Of a stretch of DNA of 64,000 bases, positions 42,968 through 52,568 are shown piece after piece. The translations under genes and the position numbers were made by a program. Numbering within the stretch: the stretch's first letter is position 1; each line of letters opens with the position of its first letter. Origin of the DNA: an uncultured Clostridia bacterium (lineage in GTDB: Bacteria > Bacillota > Clostridia > Oscillospirales > Ruminococcaceae); NCBI GenBank assembly GCA_945829235.1, contig CALZUA010000001.1, forward strand, positions 207,315-271,314, given 5' to 3'. Under the pieces are notes generated by a model. It was not told the DNA's origin. It saw only the letters and a program-made list of their open reading frames with translations, and did no database searches.

Positions 42968-43822
42968 GTGGCACATTACGTTATCGGGGATACTCACGGA
43001 AAGTATGCTCTTGTCGAAAAGCTGATAGAAAAGCTGAAGGAAACGAAAAAATTTAACCCGCAGGAGGACTTCGTGTATTTCCTCGGCGACTATTTCGGGG
43101 CAAAAAGAAATAACAACACCGACAGTGTAAAGCTGATGGAGGTGCTGAACAATGACTATGAGCCTGACCTGAAAAAACCGGGCTTCCACCTGCTCAAAGG
43201 TAACCACGAATGGTGTAGTCATTTCCGCGATCATCTGAAAGAGGTGTACGGGGATATCGTTATAGCCGCACTGCCCGATATTGTGGTACTGCGGCTTTCG
43301 GGGTATACCTTCTGCCTGTCCCATGCGGGAATGAACAACGAAATCTGGAAGAAAATCAAGCAACAGCTCCCCGAGGAGGGCGCCGCAGAGTTTTTCCTTA
43401 ACGACAAGAACTTGCCTTGCTTCATTGATGTGGTGGATGAACGCGGGCAGAACGGACATACCTTCAAGGACAAGAGCAAGGAAATTCCGGCAGAGTATTG
43501 GCCGAAGGATATCGAAAACACATACTTCTTCCACGGACACCTGCCTACTACAAAACCTCTCAGTGATATTAAGGGCTATGGCGTGTACTGTTACAAGAAC
43601 CTCACCAACGACACCGACCACGGTATTGTCAGCTTTAACCCCCTGCGCAACGCATTAAATATCGACACGGGCGCTCACGGTAGATATAATTTTCCTCCGA
43701 CTATTGCTTGCGTGTGCCTCGAAGATTTGATAAAATCGATTGCCTGTGTGCCACTCGAAAACCTCATTGGACAAATAGATAAAATGGAATTTGTTACATA
43801 TTCGGTGGAGGAAAGACCATGA
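42968..43822 (+). CDS. PPP-type metallophosphoesterase of the three-gene DUF262 unit
   Basis: A 284-residue phosphoesterase with D8/H10 in GDTHGKY, FLGDYFGA near 38, KGNHEW near 75, LSHAG near 117 and FHGHLPT near 192. These are the five metal-binding blocks of the calcineurin-like superfamily. The R of GDxVDRG is absent, so phosphate binding differs from classical PPP phosphatases. An upstream GTG at 42959 lies inside the GGAGGG ribosome site, so the GTG at 42968 is the start. Its last codons overlap the next gene (ATGA). The tight coupling to an unknown protein and a double-DUF262 protein suggests that its substrate is a nucleotide, phosphoprotein or nucleic-acid end made by that system; this is inference. 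Confidence 0.85.
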   Translation: MAHYVIGDTHGKYALVEKLIEKLKETKKFNPQEDFVYFLGDYFGAKRNNNTDSVKLMEVLNNDYEPDLKKPGFHLLKGNHEWCSHFRDHLKEVYGDIVIAALPDIVVLRLSGYTFCLSHAGMNNEIWKKIKQQLPEEGAAEFFLNDKNLPCFIDVVDERGQNGHTFKDKSKEIPAEYWPKDIENTYFFHGHLPTTKPLSDIKGYGVYCYKNLTNDTDHGIVSFNPLRNALNIDTGAHGRYNFPPTIACVCLEDLIKSIACVPLENLIGQIDKMEFVTYSVEERP

Positions 43823-45936
43823 AAAACAGTTTTTTAATAACGCCCGACGAGAACATCGTGCCTCTTTCGCAGGTGCTTTTCGGGAACGAAATCAATTTTG
43901 ATAAAAACAGACAGCACAAGGAGTTTTTTGACGCGGTACAGAAGATGATGAACGCAACTGCCGAAAAAATGGAATCCGACGAGATTCTTTGCGAGGCGGC
44001 GGCGAAAATCGCCAACTATGTCGATAACGTCAACTCCGAAAATCGCGATATGCAACAGCTTTTTGGCTTTATCCGAAACGATGATAAAAAAACTACTTTC
44101 GAGGAATGGCTCGAGTTCATAAAAGAAAGGATGGACGAGCAGGCGCGTGGGTTCTTCCTTGCCGACCTCAAGATAAAATCGGCGATATTCTACCTTCGCG
44201 CGAAGAATTTTGCGCGGCAGTTCGGAAAGAAAACGGTCACCTTTGACAGCATACGGCAGAACCTTGAAATAATGACACTTTCGGAGGCTTTTCCGTTCGT
44301 GAAAATTGCGAAGAACAGCGAGGGTGAACAGGACAAAACGACCGTTGACACTTCCGAGATACTCTTCACCGATTTTGTCCGTAACGTCAATCTGAAAGAT
44401 GGAATAATTACACTCAATGGGGAAACTCTCGCGGTTTCTTTTTCGGTAAATAACGAGGTGAAAGCTTGGCTTAATAAATACTTTAAGAAATACCTCGGCA
44501 AGTGTAAAGAATTTCTCGATAACAAGAACGATGAAAAGAATGACAGCTCCGCTAAAACAGCACACGAGCTTGAACAACAATTCTACGAAGCGCTTGAAAA
44601 CGTTTCCGAAAAGCCCGAGCTGAATTTGTTTGGTTCGGTTGGCGCAATCGGTCTTGACGACGAAAAGAACGGCGACCTTATCTATTACCTTTTTGACAAC
44701 AGTATGAACGAGGTTCAGTTCTTTGGGCTGAATTACTGCTGGCGCTGGCGCTATGTGCGAGGAACGCAGAACCTGTTCCGTTGTGTTGGAACGAAAGAGT
44801 TTTTCGTTCCCAAACTTGCACCCTACATCTTCTCGGAAAAAAATAAAAACAGCGGTAGAGAGTACTACAAGAGTATGATCCGCGAGGTAGTGCGGCATAT
44901 GAACAAATCAAAGCAGGGCGAGGAAAACAAGCTCTCCTCCTACTCGAAAAATCCTTGGCAGGATATCTACAAGTATATGGGTTTGCCTGCAGCAGGGGGA
45001 AAATACGAGATTATTCTTTCCGTGAAAAAAGGCACCGAGGAATATACGGTTTTAAACATACCGCTCAAGAACGCGGAAACCTGCGAGTTCGCTATTGTAC
45101 AAAATGCTCCGACTAATATAGTGAAAAGAATTGAAATCAGCGATAAGGTTGATTTTTCTTTGCGTCAAGGTGTAAAGGAAATGTTCAATTTCGCCTGCGG
45201 AAAGTCAAAGGAATATTCCTTTTCGCAGGTGATAAACAACGAGATAAACAACGATATAAAAAACGAGATTGCGCCCGGTAAACCGGCTCTTTACGGGTTC
45301 TGCCTGGACGTGTTGAACAACAGCGCCCCGACATCGGACGGGAGTATCCGAGATGTGTTCCAGAGATATACCAACTGCTTTTGCGTCAATGAGGGTATTC
45401 CCGGGCTTCAAAGAAACATTGTTGCTCCTTCGGATCAAGAGGTGGTTATGCTCGGAAACACTTGCGACAAAATCGTAAATCTCCCCGAAAACGGCGATTA
45501 TCTCAATAAGTACGAGGATAACGTTGAATATCGCGTCACGCTTAATTTCAAGGAAATTGTGGGGCTGTTTTGGCGAATGATGGTTGAGGCGGGTGAAAAA
45601 GCTTCCGTTCCCGAGTCTAAAATCAAATTTATTTACGCGGATAACGACACGGATATAATCGGACTTAAAATCTTCGATATGGAGTTTCAGTTTAAGCTGT
45701 CTGGTGTAAAACAACCCTTTGAGTTAGACAAGAAAAAGCTCTCCGAAGCGCTTGCCAAGTGTCTTTCCGATAATGCCGAGAAATATGCGGAAGAGAAAAA
45801 CGCGAAGCCAAAGCTGGATTTTATTATGAGCTTTGTCGGTGAAAAACGGTATTACAGCCGAAAATGTATCTACGTCAACGATAAAAGCGACAGTCTGTTG
45901 AATCTGTACAGATTTGCGCTTCTCGGGAAAGATTAA
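43819..45936 (+). CDS. Protein of unknown family, 705 residues, in DUF262 unit
   Basis: I do not recognise this 705-residue protein. It is soluble, acidic/basic mixed, without a signal peptide or transmembrane helix. The N-terminal ~150 residues are helical (HKEFFDAVQKMMNATAEKMESDEIL). A middle section contains an aromatic patch FFGLNYCWRWRYVRG (about 300-314) and the motif NPWQDIYKYMGLPAAGGKYEIIL. The C-terminal third has alternating strands and a final helix. Several isolated cysteines do not form a zinc site. It overlaps the phosphoesterase gene by four bases and is followed after 15 bases by the double-DUF262 gene, so all three should be made together. A missing nuclease activity of the system could reside here, but no nuclease motif is visible. 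Confidence 0.7.
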   Translation: MKNSFLITPDENIVPLSQVLFGNEINFDKNRQHKEFFDAVQKMMNATAEKMESDEILCEAAAKIANYVDNVNSENRDMQQLFGFIRNDDKKTTFEEWLEFIKERMDEQARGFFLADLKIKSAIFYLRAKNFARQFGKKTVTFDSIRQNLEIMTLSEAFPFVKIAKNSEGEQDKTTVDTSEILFTDFVRNVNLKDGIITLNGETLAVSFSVNNEVKAWLNKYFKKYLGKCKEFLDNKNDEKNDSSAKTAHELEQQFYEALENVSEKPELNLFGSVGAIGLDDEKNGDLIYYLFDNSMNEVQFFGLNYCWRWRYVRGTQNLFRCVGTKEFFVPKLAPYIFSEKNKNSGREYYKSMIREVVRHMNKSKQGEENKLSSYSKNPWQDIYKYMGLPAAGGKYEIILSVKKGTEEYTVLNIPLKNAETCEFAIVQNAPTNIVKRIEISDKVDFSLRQGVKEMFNFACGKSKEYSFSQVINNEINNDIKNEIAPGKPALYGFCLDVLNNSAPTSDGSIRDVFQRYTNCFCVNEGIPGLQRNIVAPSDQEVVMLGNTCDKIVNLPENGDYLNKYEDNVEYRVTLNFKEIVGLFWRMMVEAGEKASVPESKIKFIYADNDTDIIGLKIFDMEFQFKLSGVKQPFELDKKKLSEALAKCLSDNAEKYAEEKNAKPKLDFIMSFVGEKRYYSRKCIYVNDKSDSLLNLYRFALLGKD

Positions 45937-45951
45937 CGGGGGAACGGACAG

Positions 45952-48900
45952 ATGGGAATAATAACACTTGGGAAATTCATAGAACAGCTTGGCGAAAAAA
46001 CGCTTGTTATTCCGTTGCTTCAACGCAACTACCGCTGGAGCGCGGGCAATCCCAACAACACGAATAATGAGCGCAACACAGCCTGCGGTCTGCTTAACGA
46101 TATTTTGACCGAGAAAAAGGACGACCTTCTTGTGGGAATTATGGCGTTGTACGACGGCAAAAATGAGAAGTATCAGCTTATTGATGGTCAGCAACGCTTT
46201 ATCACACTCGCGCTTATCGCAAAGGCGCTCGGACAGACGCTTTACGAAAAACTCGATTTCGAGCGCGACACCGACGGCGCGCCGCGCAGGGAATTTCTGC
46301 TAAACGATGTTTCCGAGGATTACAAAAAGGGTCATGTTGACGTTGACCGAATGTATGATAATTATAAAGAACTTAAAAATATGCTGAGTGCGAAGAACAA
46401 AGCTGAGATGCGCAAGATTTACAATAAAATGCTTGACAAGGTAAAGCTGATTCCACGTTTTACAACGAGAGAACCGCTTGAGGAATATCTGAACCTGAAT
46501 TTTGCGAAAACCCCGTTCTGCGCCGCGGATTATGTAAAGGCGTATATGCTGATGGACGCGGAAAACGGCGAAACGGAAAGCAACGCGGAAAAACGCAAGG
46601 ATATACTCAAGCTATGGGCGCGTCTGCAAAACAGCCTGTATTCTCTTCAGGAGAAAAACTGCCTTATCTCATCGGACAAGGAAAAGTCGCTTGAAAATGA
46701 TATGTTCAAGCTGGTGAATCAAAACTACAAACACTTCCGCCAAAACCGTATGGAGCTTCTTTTCGAGGACGACTATTATGACGAAGAAGACAAGCTGGTT
46801 CAAGCTCGGTATTTTGAGGAAGGTCACGGTATTGCGGGGGAAAAAGAGCGGCTGGAGCATTTTGACGAGGTGATGAGGGAGCTTATCGCGGAGCTTTGCA
46901 TTAAGGACATAAACAATAAGCTCCGCCCGAATTTCACAGCCTACAATGCCTTCAATCTCCTTTGCGCAAAGCACGATAACGCTCGCTTCTTTAAGCTCTT
47001 TGCGAGGGAAGAAAAGGCATCTGTTGCGGGTATTCTCCGCGAGTTCAGCCTTACCGCAGAAAGCGAGCAACAGTTGCGCAAGAGTTGCACTCTTGACGAT
47101 GTAAACGAGTTTGTTGAGGCAATCATGAAGCCGACGCTTTCAAAGACCTTAGGCGAAAACCCCTGCAAAATAAAGCCGGCAGATATGGCGGTCAATGCGC
47201 AGTATTACGGAGAGTTTCGCAAATACTTTGACGAGTATATCAATATGCTTTCCAAGTGTAAGCAGGCGGACAATTTGCCTTCTGCTTCCGTTTTGCTGTT
47301 GGAATCCGGCAAAAATGAGGGGAACGCCGAAGCGAAGGAGAAGCCTGCCGATACGGTTATTCCCGTCTTTTCCGTGCGGGAGCTTTTCAAAAAAACGACC
47401 GGCGACATCATTATACCTTGCATTCAGCGCGACTACACTATGGGCGGTTTCGCGGCGCAGGACGGCAATAACTACATCGTGAAATTCCTCACAAAAATAC
47501 GTTTTATGGAACTGCGCGCACAGTTTATAAACGGAAGTTTGGATAAAAGCGCTTTGGAAAAACAGTTAGACGAGAAAGGGCTGAAGGACTTTGTTGATTA
47601 TGATGGAGTGACAAAGGAGAAGCTCGTGGAGCATTTCTTTCCGACTGATATTGACGATAAGAAAGAATTTTTTTGCGAAACCTTTAAAGATAACCTTTGC
47701 GGCGCTGTTAACAGCTTTTCAAAAAAGCCGTTGTTGCTTGATTTTTCAAAAAATGACGAAAATGTATCGTTTAAATTGAAGGATTGGGTTTACGATGAAC
47801 ATCTTCAAAATATCGGTTTGCGCAACAGTACAGATTCAAATCAGCATATCTTTCGGGAAACCGTTCTCCTCTCTCCGAACAACAAGATAGACCGCAGAAA
47901 TTATTCCAAGTTCATCGATTACAGCAAAAAGGTCTGCGACCTTGGAAACGCAGTTCTGAACTGGGTTTTCAATTCACTTAACACGAATGTTACGGCTCCA
48001 AACAGGGAAGTAACGGATTTTTCCGAGGACGCAATGAGCTTTGGCTGCGTCACTTGTTGCCGCGACAGTGAAGGCAAAATGTGGATTTATGATGGACAAC
48101 AGCGTATTACAACCGTGGTAATTCTCCTTTGTGCGGCGCTTCTTCGGAATTACGATGATAAAACCGCGGAGCTTCTTCTGAACAAAGATAAGGTGCGCTT
48201 TCGGTTTGAGGGGCGCGAAAACGCGAACGAAATGCTGAATATTATTTTTAACGCGGCAACGGGAAAAGGTGACAGAAAAGAGCTGTTTGAAAAACTTCGC
48301 TTGTTGATATGTGACCAAACGACTTATTCGATTTACGTTTTGTTGGAGAAATTGTGCGAGGAGAACCCTTCATTTGCGTGGGAACAGATTAGGAAAATAA
48401 ATCCCGCATTCCTGCTTGATAAGCTCCAGTTCCAGCGGGTTGAAATGGAGAATATAACCGATTCGGAGCAACTGTTCATTGAGCTTAACGAGGGAGTTTG
48501 GCTCACGCCAACCGAGCATTATAAGGCGAAGCTCTCCGTTGAAATCGGCAAGATTTCCTCTCTCCGCACCGAGTTTATGCGCAGAGCGGACAACGAGTGG
48601 CTGGACTCATTCGGGAACGAGGACGCGGAGTTCAAAGCGGTACAATACTGTATAAAATACGCATACTGGGAGCTTCGGGGTTATTCAGAACGCGGCGAGG
48701 AAGACCTCGGCGGGCTGGATACCGAGGTAATCGAGCTTGCCATGGAGAAGCTGGACGAGTTGTGCGAACTGTGCAAGCAGGACAGCGTACTTCCGGTGGG
48801 GACAGTTCAGACTTGGATTAAGCTGTGTATGAGCTACCCCGATAAAACCGCTTGCTTTAACCGTCACATCTGTTTTTGCTTTGAGGAGTTTTCCGAGCTT

Positions 48901-50070
48901 GCCGAGCGCATGGAAAAACTCGGGCTTTTTGCGGATCTCTACACTCTGATAAGGGAGCATCGCGAGAACGGATATGTCTGCGTTCCCGAAAAAGAGCAGA
49001 GCACCGAGGGAGTTCCCGCGGATAAAAGCGGACAGAACGAAGACGTGCCGGACGAGGAAACGGGTAGGTTCAGCAAGAGCGCGCTTCTCCTGCTTCTGCA
49101 CCGCCTCAACCGTTACCGCGCGGCTGTTTATTGCAACGACAGCGATTGGAACGCATACGAAAGCGGTGCGCCGTTCGCGCTTGCACCCGAGGAAAAGCCG
49201 CTTTCGGAAGCAGTGATTTTCGACAGATGGAACGGCAGTTCGACAGACGAGATTCTTGCCGGTTCGGATACAATACTGAATGTCTTATACACACTGTCTT
49301 ACACCGAAGAACCGGTTATTGTAATGCGAAAAGTGGGCGAAAAAGGATACATTTACGAAGAATTTAAGAACTGGTACGCGCAAAACCAAAACAGCTCATG
49401 TTATTACTGCCTTGGAAGAAACACGAAAAACAGTGTTAATATCAGCGGCTATCTTAAAGACCCGGCAAAGCTTTCGAGGGAGCTGTATTTGTGCGAGAAA
49501 GTGACACTTGACCGAGTGAAAAAACAACACGAATATGTCAAGCCGTGGCTCGAGTTTTACATCAGAAGGGGGTTGTTGACTTCACCTTTGAAGAAGGAAA
49601 TGGAAGACGCGGTCAAAGAGCTTTCTCCGGAATTCCAAAATATGCTCTGGCATCTACAGAACCTTCGTTCCGCAACTCCGGACTATAACAGTAACTCGGA
49701 GTATTGCAGAGCGCTTAACACCCTGCTGGACAACTGTGACAAGAGCGTTCGGAAGAAGCTTTCGGAGTACGCTTGCCGTTATGCAACGAATATAGCTGAC
49801 GCAAAAACAGACGATTTCGGGAAGGACTTTAACCGCCTGCGCTATTGCGTGCAGAATTATCTGAATAACAACAAAGATTTCGCGGAGGAGCTTCTCATAG
49901 AGTGCAAGAGCGTGACGCAGGGCTTTAACTTTCGGAGTCTTTTCCCCGCAGAGGTGTATCTCGGCTCCAAACACGTTTCGGACGAACATAAGAAAGCCTA
50001 CCGTGAGGAGTGCGGCTTTAACACCGACAAGGTAATCATCTCGGCGTACAACGTCCTTTTCAACCTCTGA
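45952..50070 (+). CDS. Tandem DUF262 (GmrSD/SspE-like) protein, 1372 residues
   Basis: Two DUF262 modules lie in one chain. The first has IPLLQRNYRW (Q24-R25) and LIDGQQRFITL (DGQQR 78-82). The second has IPCIQRDYTMGG (Q492-R493), IYDGQQRITTV (DGQQR 714-718) and the later LFIELNEGVWLTPTEHYKAKL block. In GmrSD and SspE defence proteins this ParB/sulfiredoxin-like domain binds and hydrolyses nucleotides through DGQQR and controls a C-terminal DUF1524 HNH nuclease. Here the ~560 residues after the second module are helical, and I find no HNH motif. A single protein with two DGQQR sites and no visible nuclease is unusual. GGGGGAACGG precedes the ATG. It ends the operon, 40 bases before a strong terminator. 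Confidence 0.85.
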   Translation: MGIITLGKFIEQLGEKTLVIPLLQRNYRWSAGNPNNTNNERNTACGLLNDILTEKKDDLLVGIMALYDGKNEKYQLIDGQQRFITLALIAKALGQTLYEKLDFERDTDGAPRREFLLNDVSEDYKKGHVDVDRMYDNYKELKNMLSAKNKAEMRKIYNKMLDKVKLIPRFTTREPLEEYLNLNFAKTPFCAADYVKAYMLMDAENGETESNAEKRKDILKLWARLQNSLYSLQEKNCLISSDKEKSLENDMFKLVNQNYKHFRQNRMELLFEDDYYDEEDKLVQARYFEEGHGIAGEKERLEHFDEVMRELIAELCIKDINNKLRPNFTAYNAFNLLCAKHDNARFFKLFAREEKASVAGILREFSLTAESEQQLRKSCTLDDVNEFVEAIMKPTLSKTLGENPCKIKPADMAVNAQYYGEFRKYFDEYINMLSKCKQADNLPSASVLLLESGKNEGNAEAKEKPADTVIPVFSVRELFKKTTGDIIIPCIQRDYTMGGFAAQDGNNYIVKFLTKIRFMELRAQFINGSLDKSALEKQLDEKGLKDFVDYDGVTKEKLVEHFFPTDIDDKKEFFCETFKDNLCGAVNSFSKKPLLLDFSKNDENVSFKLKDWVYDEHLQNIGLRNSTDSNQHIFRETVLLSPNNKIDRRNYSKFIDYSKKVCDLGNAVLNWVFNSLNTNVTAPNREVTDFSEDAMSFGCVTCCRDSEGKMWIYDGQQRITTVVILLCAALLRNYDDKTAELLLNKDKVRFRFEGRENANEMLNIIFNAATGKGDRKELFEKLRLLICDQTTYSIYVLLEKLCEENPSFAWEQIRKINPAFLLDKLQFQRVEMENITDSEQLFIELNEGVWLTPTEHYKAKLSVEIGKISSLRTEFMRRADNEWLDSFGNEDAEFKAVQYCIKYAYWELRGYSERGEEDLGGLDTEVIELAMEKLDELCELCKQDSVLPVGTVQTWIKLCMSYPDKTACFNRHICFCFEEFSELAERMEKLGLFADLYTLIREHRENGYVCVPEKEQSTEGVPADKSGQNEDVPDEETGRFSKSALLLLLHRLNRYRAAVYCNDSDWNAYESGAPFALAPEEKPLSEAVIFDRWNGSSTDEILAGSDTILNVLYTLSYTEEPVIVMRKVGEKGYIYEEFKNWYAQNQNSSCYYCLGRNTKNSVNISGYLKDPAKLSRELYLCEKVTLDRVKKQHEYVKPWLEFYIRRGLLTSPLKKEMEDAVKELSPEFQNMLWHLQNLRSATPDYNSNSEYCRALNTLLDNCDKSVRKKLSEYACRYATNIADAKTDDFGKDFNRLRYCVQNYLNNNKDFAEELLIECKSVTQGFNFRSLFPAEVYLGSKHVSDEHKKAYREECGFNTDKVIISAYNVLFNL

Positions 50071-50110
50071 TAAAACAGCGAATACGAATAATCCTGCAAC
50101 CGAAAAATTT

Positions 50111-50141
50111 GGCGGGCGTTCTCCATTAGGGAATGCCCGCC
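50111..50141 (+). terminator. Terminator of the DUF262 unit
   Basis: GGCGGGCGTTC (50111-50121) pairs with GAATGCCCGCC (50131-50141), one wobble, 9-base loop. It is not followed by a long T run, so efficiency is uncertain. The stretch 50142-50335 beyond it shows nothing clear. Confidence 0.7.
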
Positions 50142-50335
50142 ATTCGTTTGTGCTTTATGAATCACATTGTTAAAGCAGAATGTATCTACGAATGAAATAT
50201 TTTTTTCACGTTTATTCTAACCATAACGAAGCTGACAGACGGCAGGTTGCCCTTGCGATTTGTAACGCTTTTGTCACACCTGCTGTGATATAAAAATATA
50301 TAAAATCGGCGGTTCGTGCAAGCGAGGTGAAAGCG

Positions 50336-52321
50336 GTGGCGCATTATTTAACCAAAGAAAACTGTACAATAGAAAAAAAGCATTATGCAGTTTTGATTCA
50401 CTTTGAAACGCGTGGGAGGAAGCCTTTTGGAACGACAATCCCGAGCAAAAGCTTCTCACAAATTCAGCGAGATATTACATCGAAATTCTTCTATTTAAAG
50501 CATACAACGAAATCGCCGCGAACACCTTGGATTATCTTTATAATCGCGAACTGGCGCAGATAAATCCTCTGCTTGGCTGGAACGCAGAGCTTGCCACAAA
50601 TGAAATCAAAGAAAAAGCGGACGTGCGCGGTTATTTGTCCTATTTTGACGCGGGATTTCGTGCGATTTACCGCCGCTGTATCGATGAAAAAACGCTCTCC
50701 TGCGATATCTCGAGCGCTTTTCCGCGTGCAGATTTCGCTGTCTTATCCGAAATACAAACGATTACGCAAAGCTGCTTCGGGGGCTTTATTCGGTGAAAGT
50801 TCTCTCCTCGGAGAATTATCGCGATGAACGCCTAAAGTCGCTCAAAACTGCGCTCGGTCAAAGTGATGAAAAGCAGCGCGCTGCTGCCGAGGAAGAAATC
50901 AACTCGCTGCTTCGCGGCGATGTTCCGATTTTTCATAGCGTTGCTAACAGCAAAGACCTTTACTCTGGTGAAAAGTGTATTGTTCGGGATTTTTTCGGTC
51001 AAACGATTGAAGAAAACGTTCGATATCGAATGGAAAATCTTTCAGAAAAAGAATGTGAATTTGATCTTTCGATAATTCATCAGTCGCTGCGGTGCGCTCA
51101 CATTCCCGCGAACAAACCGCATTATAAAGCCGTTATCCTTTGCAGAGGAAGCGGGAAAAGCGTTTGACGAGATTTGGAAAAACCGGCTTGTTTGTCCGTC
51201 GGGAAAGTCGGGTTGGCTCGACCATCTGACTGACGGAAATCATTTCGGTTATCTTCCCCTTACTTACGGAATGGTCGAGGGCGGTATCGCGGCTTTTTCC
51301 ACGGAGTTTTACACTGCCACTGGTGACGCGCGTGCAGAACAGATTGTCCGTGATTTTATGGAAAAGTTTTCGGGTCATGTGTCACAGCTTTGCTCCACCG
51401 GCAATATCAATCCGTTAGCGGATTATCTTGGCATAACAAATCTTGGCGGAGCAATAAAAGCTACGCTTATAGCGGCGCGGGCGCTAGACAGCAAAAAGTA
51501 CGCTCAAACCGCCGTGGGAGCGACCCGACTTCTTGGCGAAATATCACCCGATAAAATAAGTCTTGTTGACTACTATTCGGGCATATCGGGCTTTTTGTAA
51601 TTACTTTGCACCAACGTGGAATTGCAGGCTGTCCCGCATTTCAAGGAGCTTGTACTTTCGCTTTGTGGGCGGCTTCTCGAAATGCAGACGCTGAACACTC
51701 CGCACGGAATTTTGACTTGGGACACTCTCGAAAAAGCGCGCGATAAGCGGTCTCGGGCACGGTGTTGCGGGCATGGGGCTGGCGCTTGCTATCGCAAACC
51801 AACTTTTCCCGTCAAACAAGCTCCGCTCGGCAATGCAAAATGCTTTCGAGCTTGAGCGGCTGCTGTACAGCGACACGCTTGGAACGTGGTGCGATTATCG
51901 TGATATCTCATCGTCTGCTATGGCAATGAACGGATTTTGTTCGGGTGCTCCCGGTATGGGAAGTGTTTATCTGAAGCTGCACGCTTGGGGAATTACCGAT
52001 TTTGACGATGATTTGGAAAAGGCAATAAACAAGGTTGTATCAACGGAGATAATGCCGCGCGACCACTAATGCTGCGGGAACAGCGCGTCAATAGAATTCC
52101 TGTTTGACGCAGGCAGAGAGCTTAACCGCCCCGAGCTTTCACAAGACGCTTTGCGCCGCTTGAAAGAGGTAACAGTGCGCAAGTCGGCAAACGGCGAATT
52201 TACCTTTCTTCCCGAACGATACGAAAATTACAGTCCGCTCGGGCTCTTGAACGGTTTAAGCGGCGTCGGACATCTATTGTTAAAAGCAGATAATTCTTCA
52301 CTGAATTGTCTTTTGCTATAA
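50336..52321 (+). pseudogene. LanM-type lanthipeptide synthetase, broken by frameshifts and stops
   Basis: Pieces in successive frames build a class II lanthionine synthetase. 50336-50428 and, one frame on, 50428-50796 (NPEQKLLTNSARYYIEIL; YLSYFDAGFRAIYRR) are dehydratase-domain parts. 50793-51167 contains LLRGDVPIFHSVANSKDLY and YRMENLSEKECEFDLSIIHQSL, a strong LanM signature. About 51137-51725 (GYLPLTYGMVEGGIAAF) and 51730-52321 form the LanC-like cyclase, with SGLGHGVAGMGLALA, NGFCSGAPGMG and, after the in-frame TAA at 52067-52069, CCGNSASIEFLFDAG. The CCG zinc motif, instead of CHG, is the feature of ProcM-type promiscuous enzymes. In-frame stops also occur at 51598-51600. The total is about 660 codons against the usual 900-1000, so internal parts are deleted. 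It cannot be functional. Confidence 0.85.
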
Positions 52322-52340
52322 ATTTTTAGGAGGTTTTACT

Positions 52341-52568
52341 ATGAAAACAATCGAAGAACTTTATAACGAGGTTATCGCAAGCGAGGATTTGAAAAAAGAG
52401 TTTCTCGCGCTTAAACCCGAGGAAATCGAGGGCTTTGCCGAAAAGCACGGCTGTAATGCAACAAACAGTACGCCTCGTCAATTGCACTCTGCGAGAAATC
52501 AGCCGCGGTCACATATAAAGAACTGGTTTCCCGTGTGGCAAAACGCATGGCTTTTCTTAACGCATTAG
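52341..52568 (+). pseudogene. Nif11-type lanthipeptide precursor, leader truncated and fused
   Basis: The first 41 codons (KTIEELYNEVIASEDLKKEF, then LALKPEEIEGFAEKHGC) are the start of a Nif11-class leader peptide of the type used by ProcM-like synthetases. The leader stops before its usual acidic end and GG/GA cleavage site; the following residues (NSTPRQLHSARN and onward) are out-of-frame translation of an acyl-CoA-ligase gene. A strong site, AGGAGG, lies eight bases before the ATG. The position directly after the LanM remnant (19 bases) is typical for a precursor gene. A deletion with its junction near 52455-52465 apparently removed the rest of the precursor and the ligase start. Confidence 0.75.

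Noticed and set aside
45952..50070. Classical GmrSD or SspE restriction enzyme
   Set aside because: Two DUF262 signatures are clear, but no DUF1524 HNH motif could be found in the C-terminal part.
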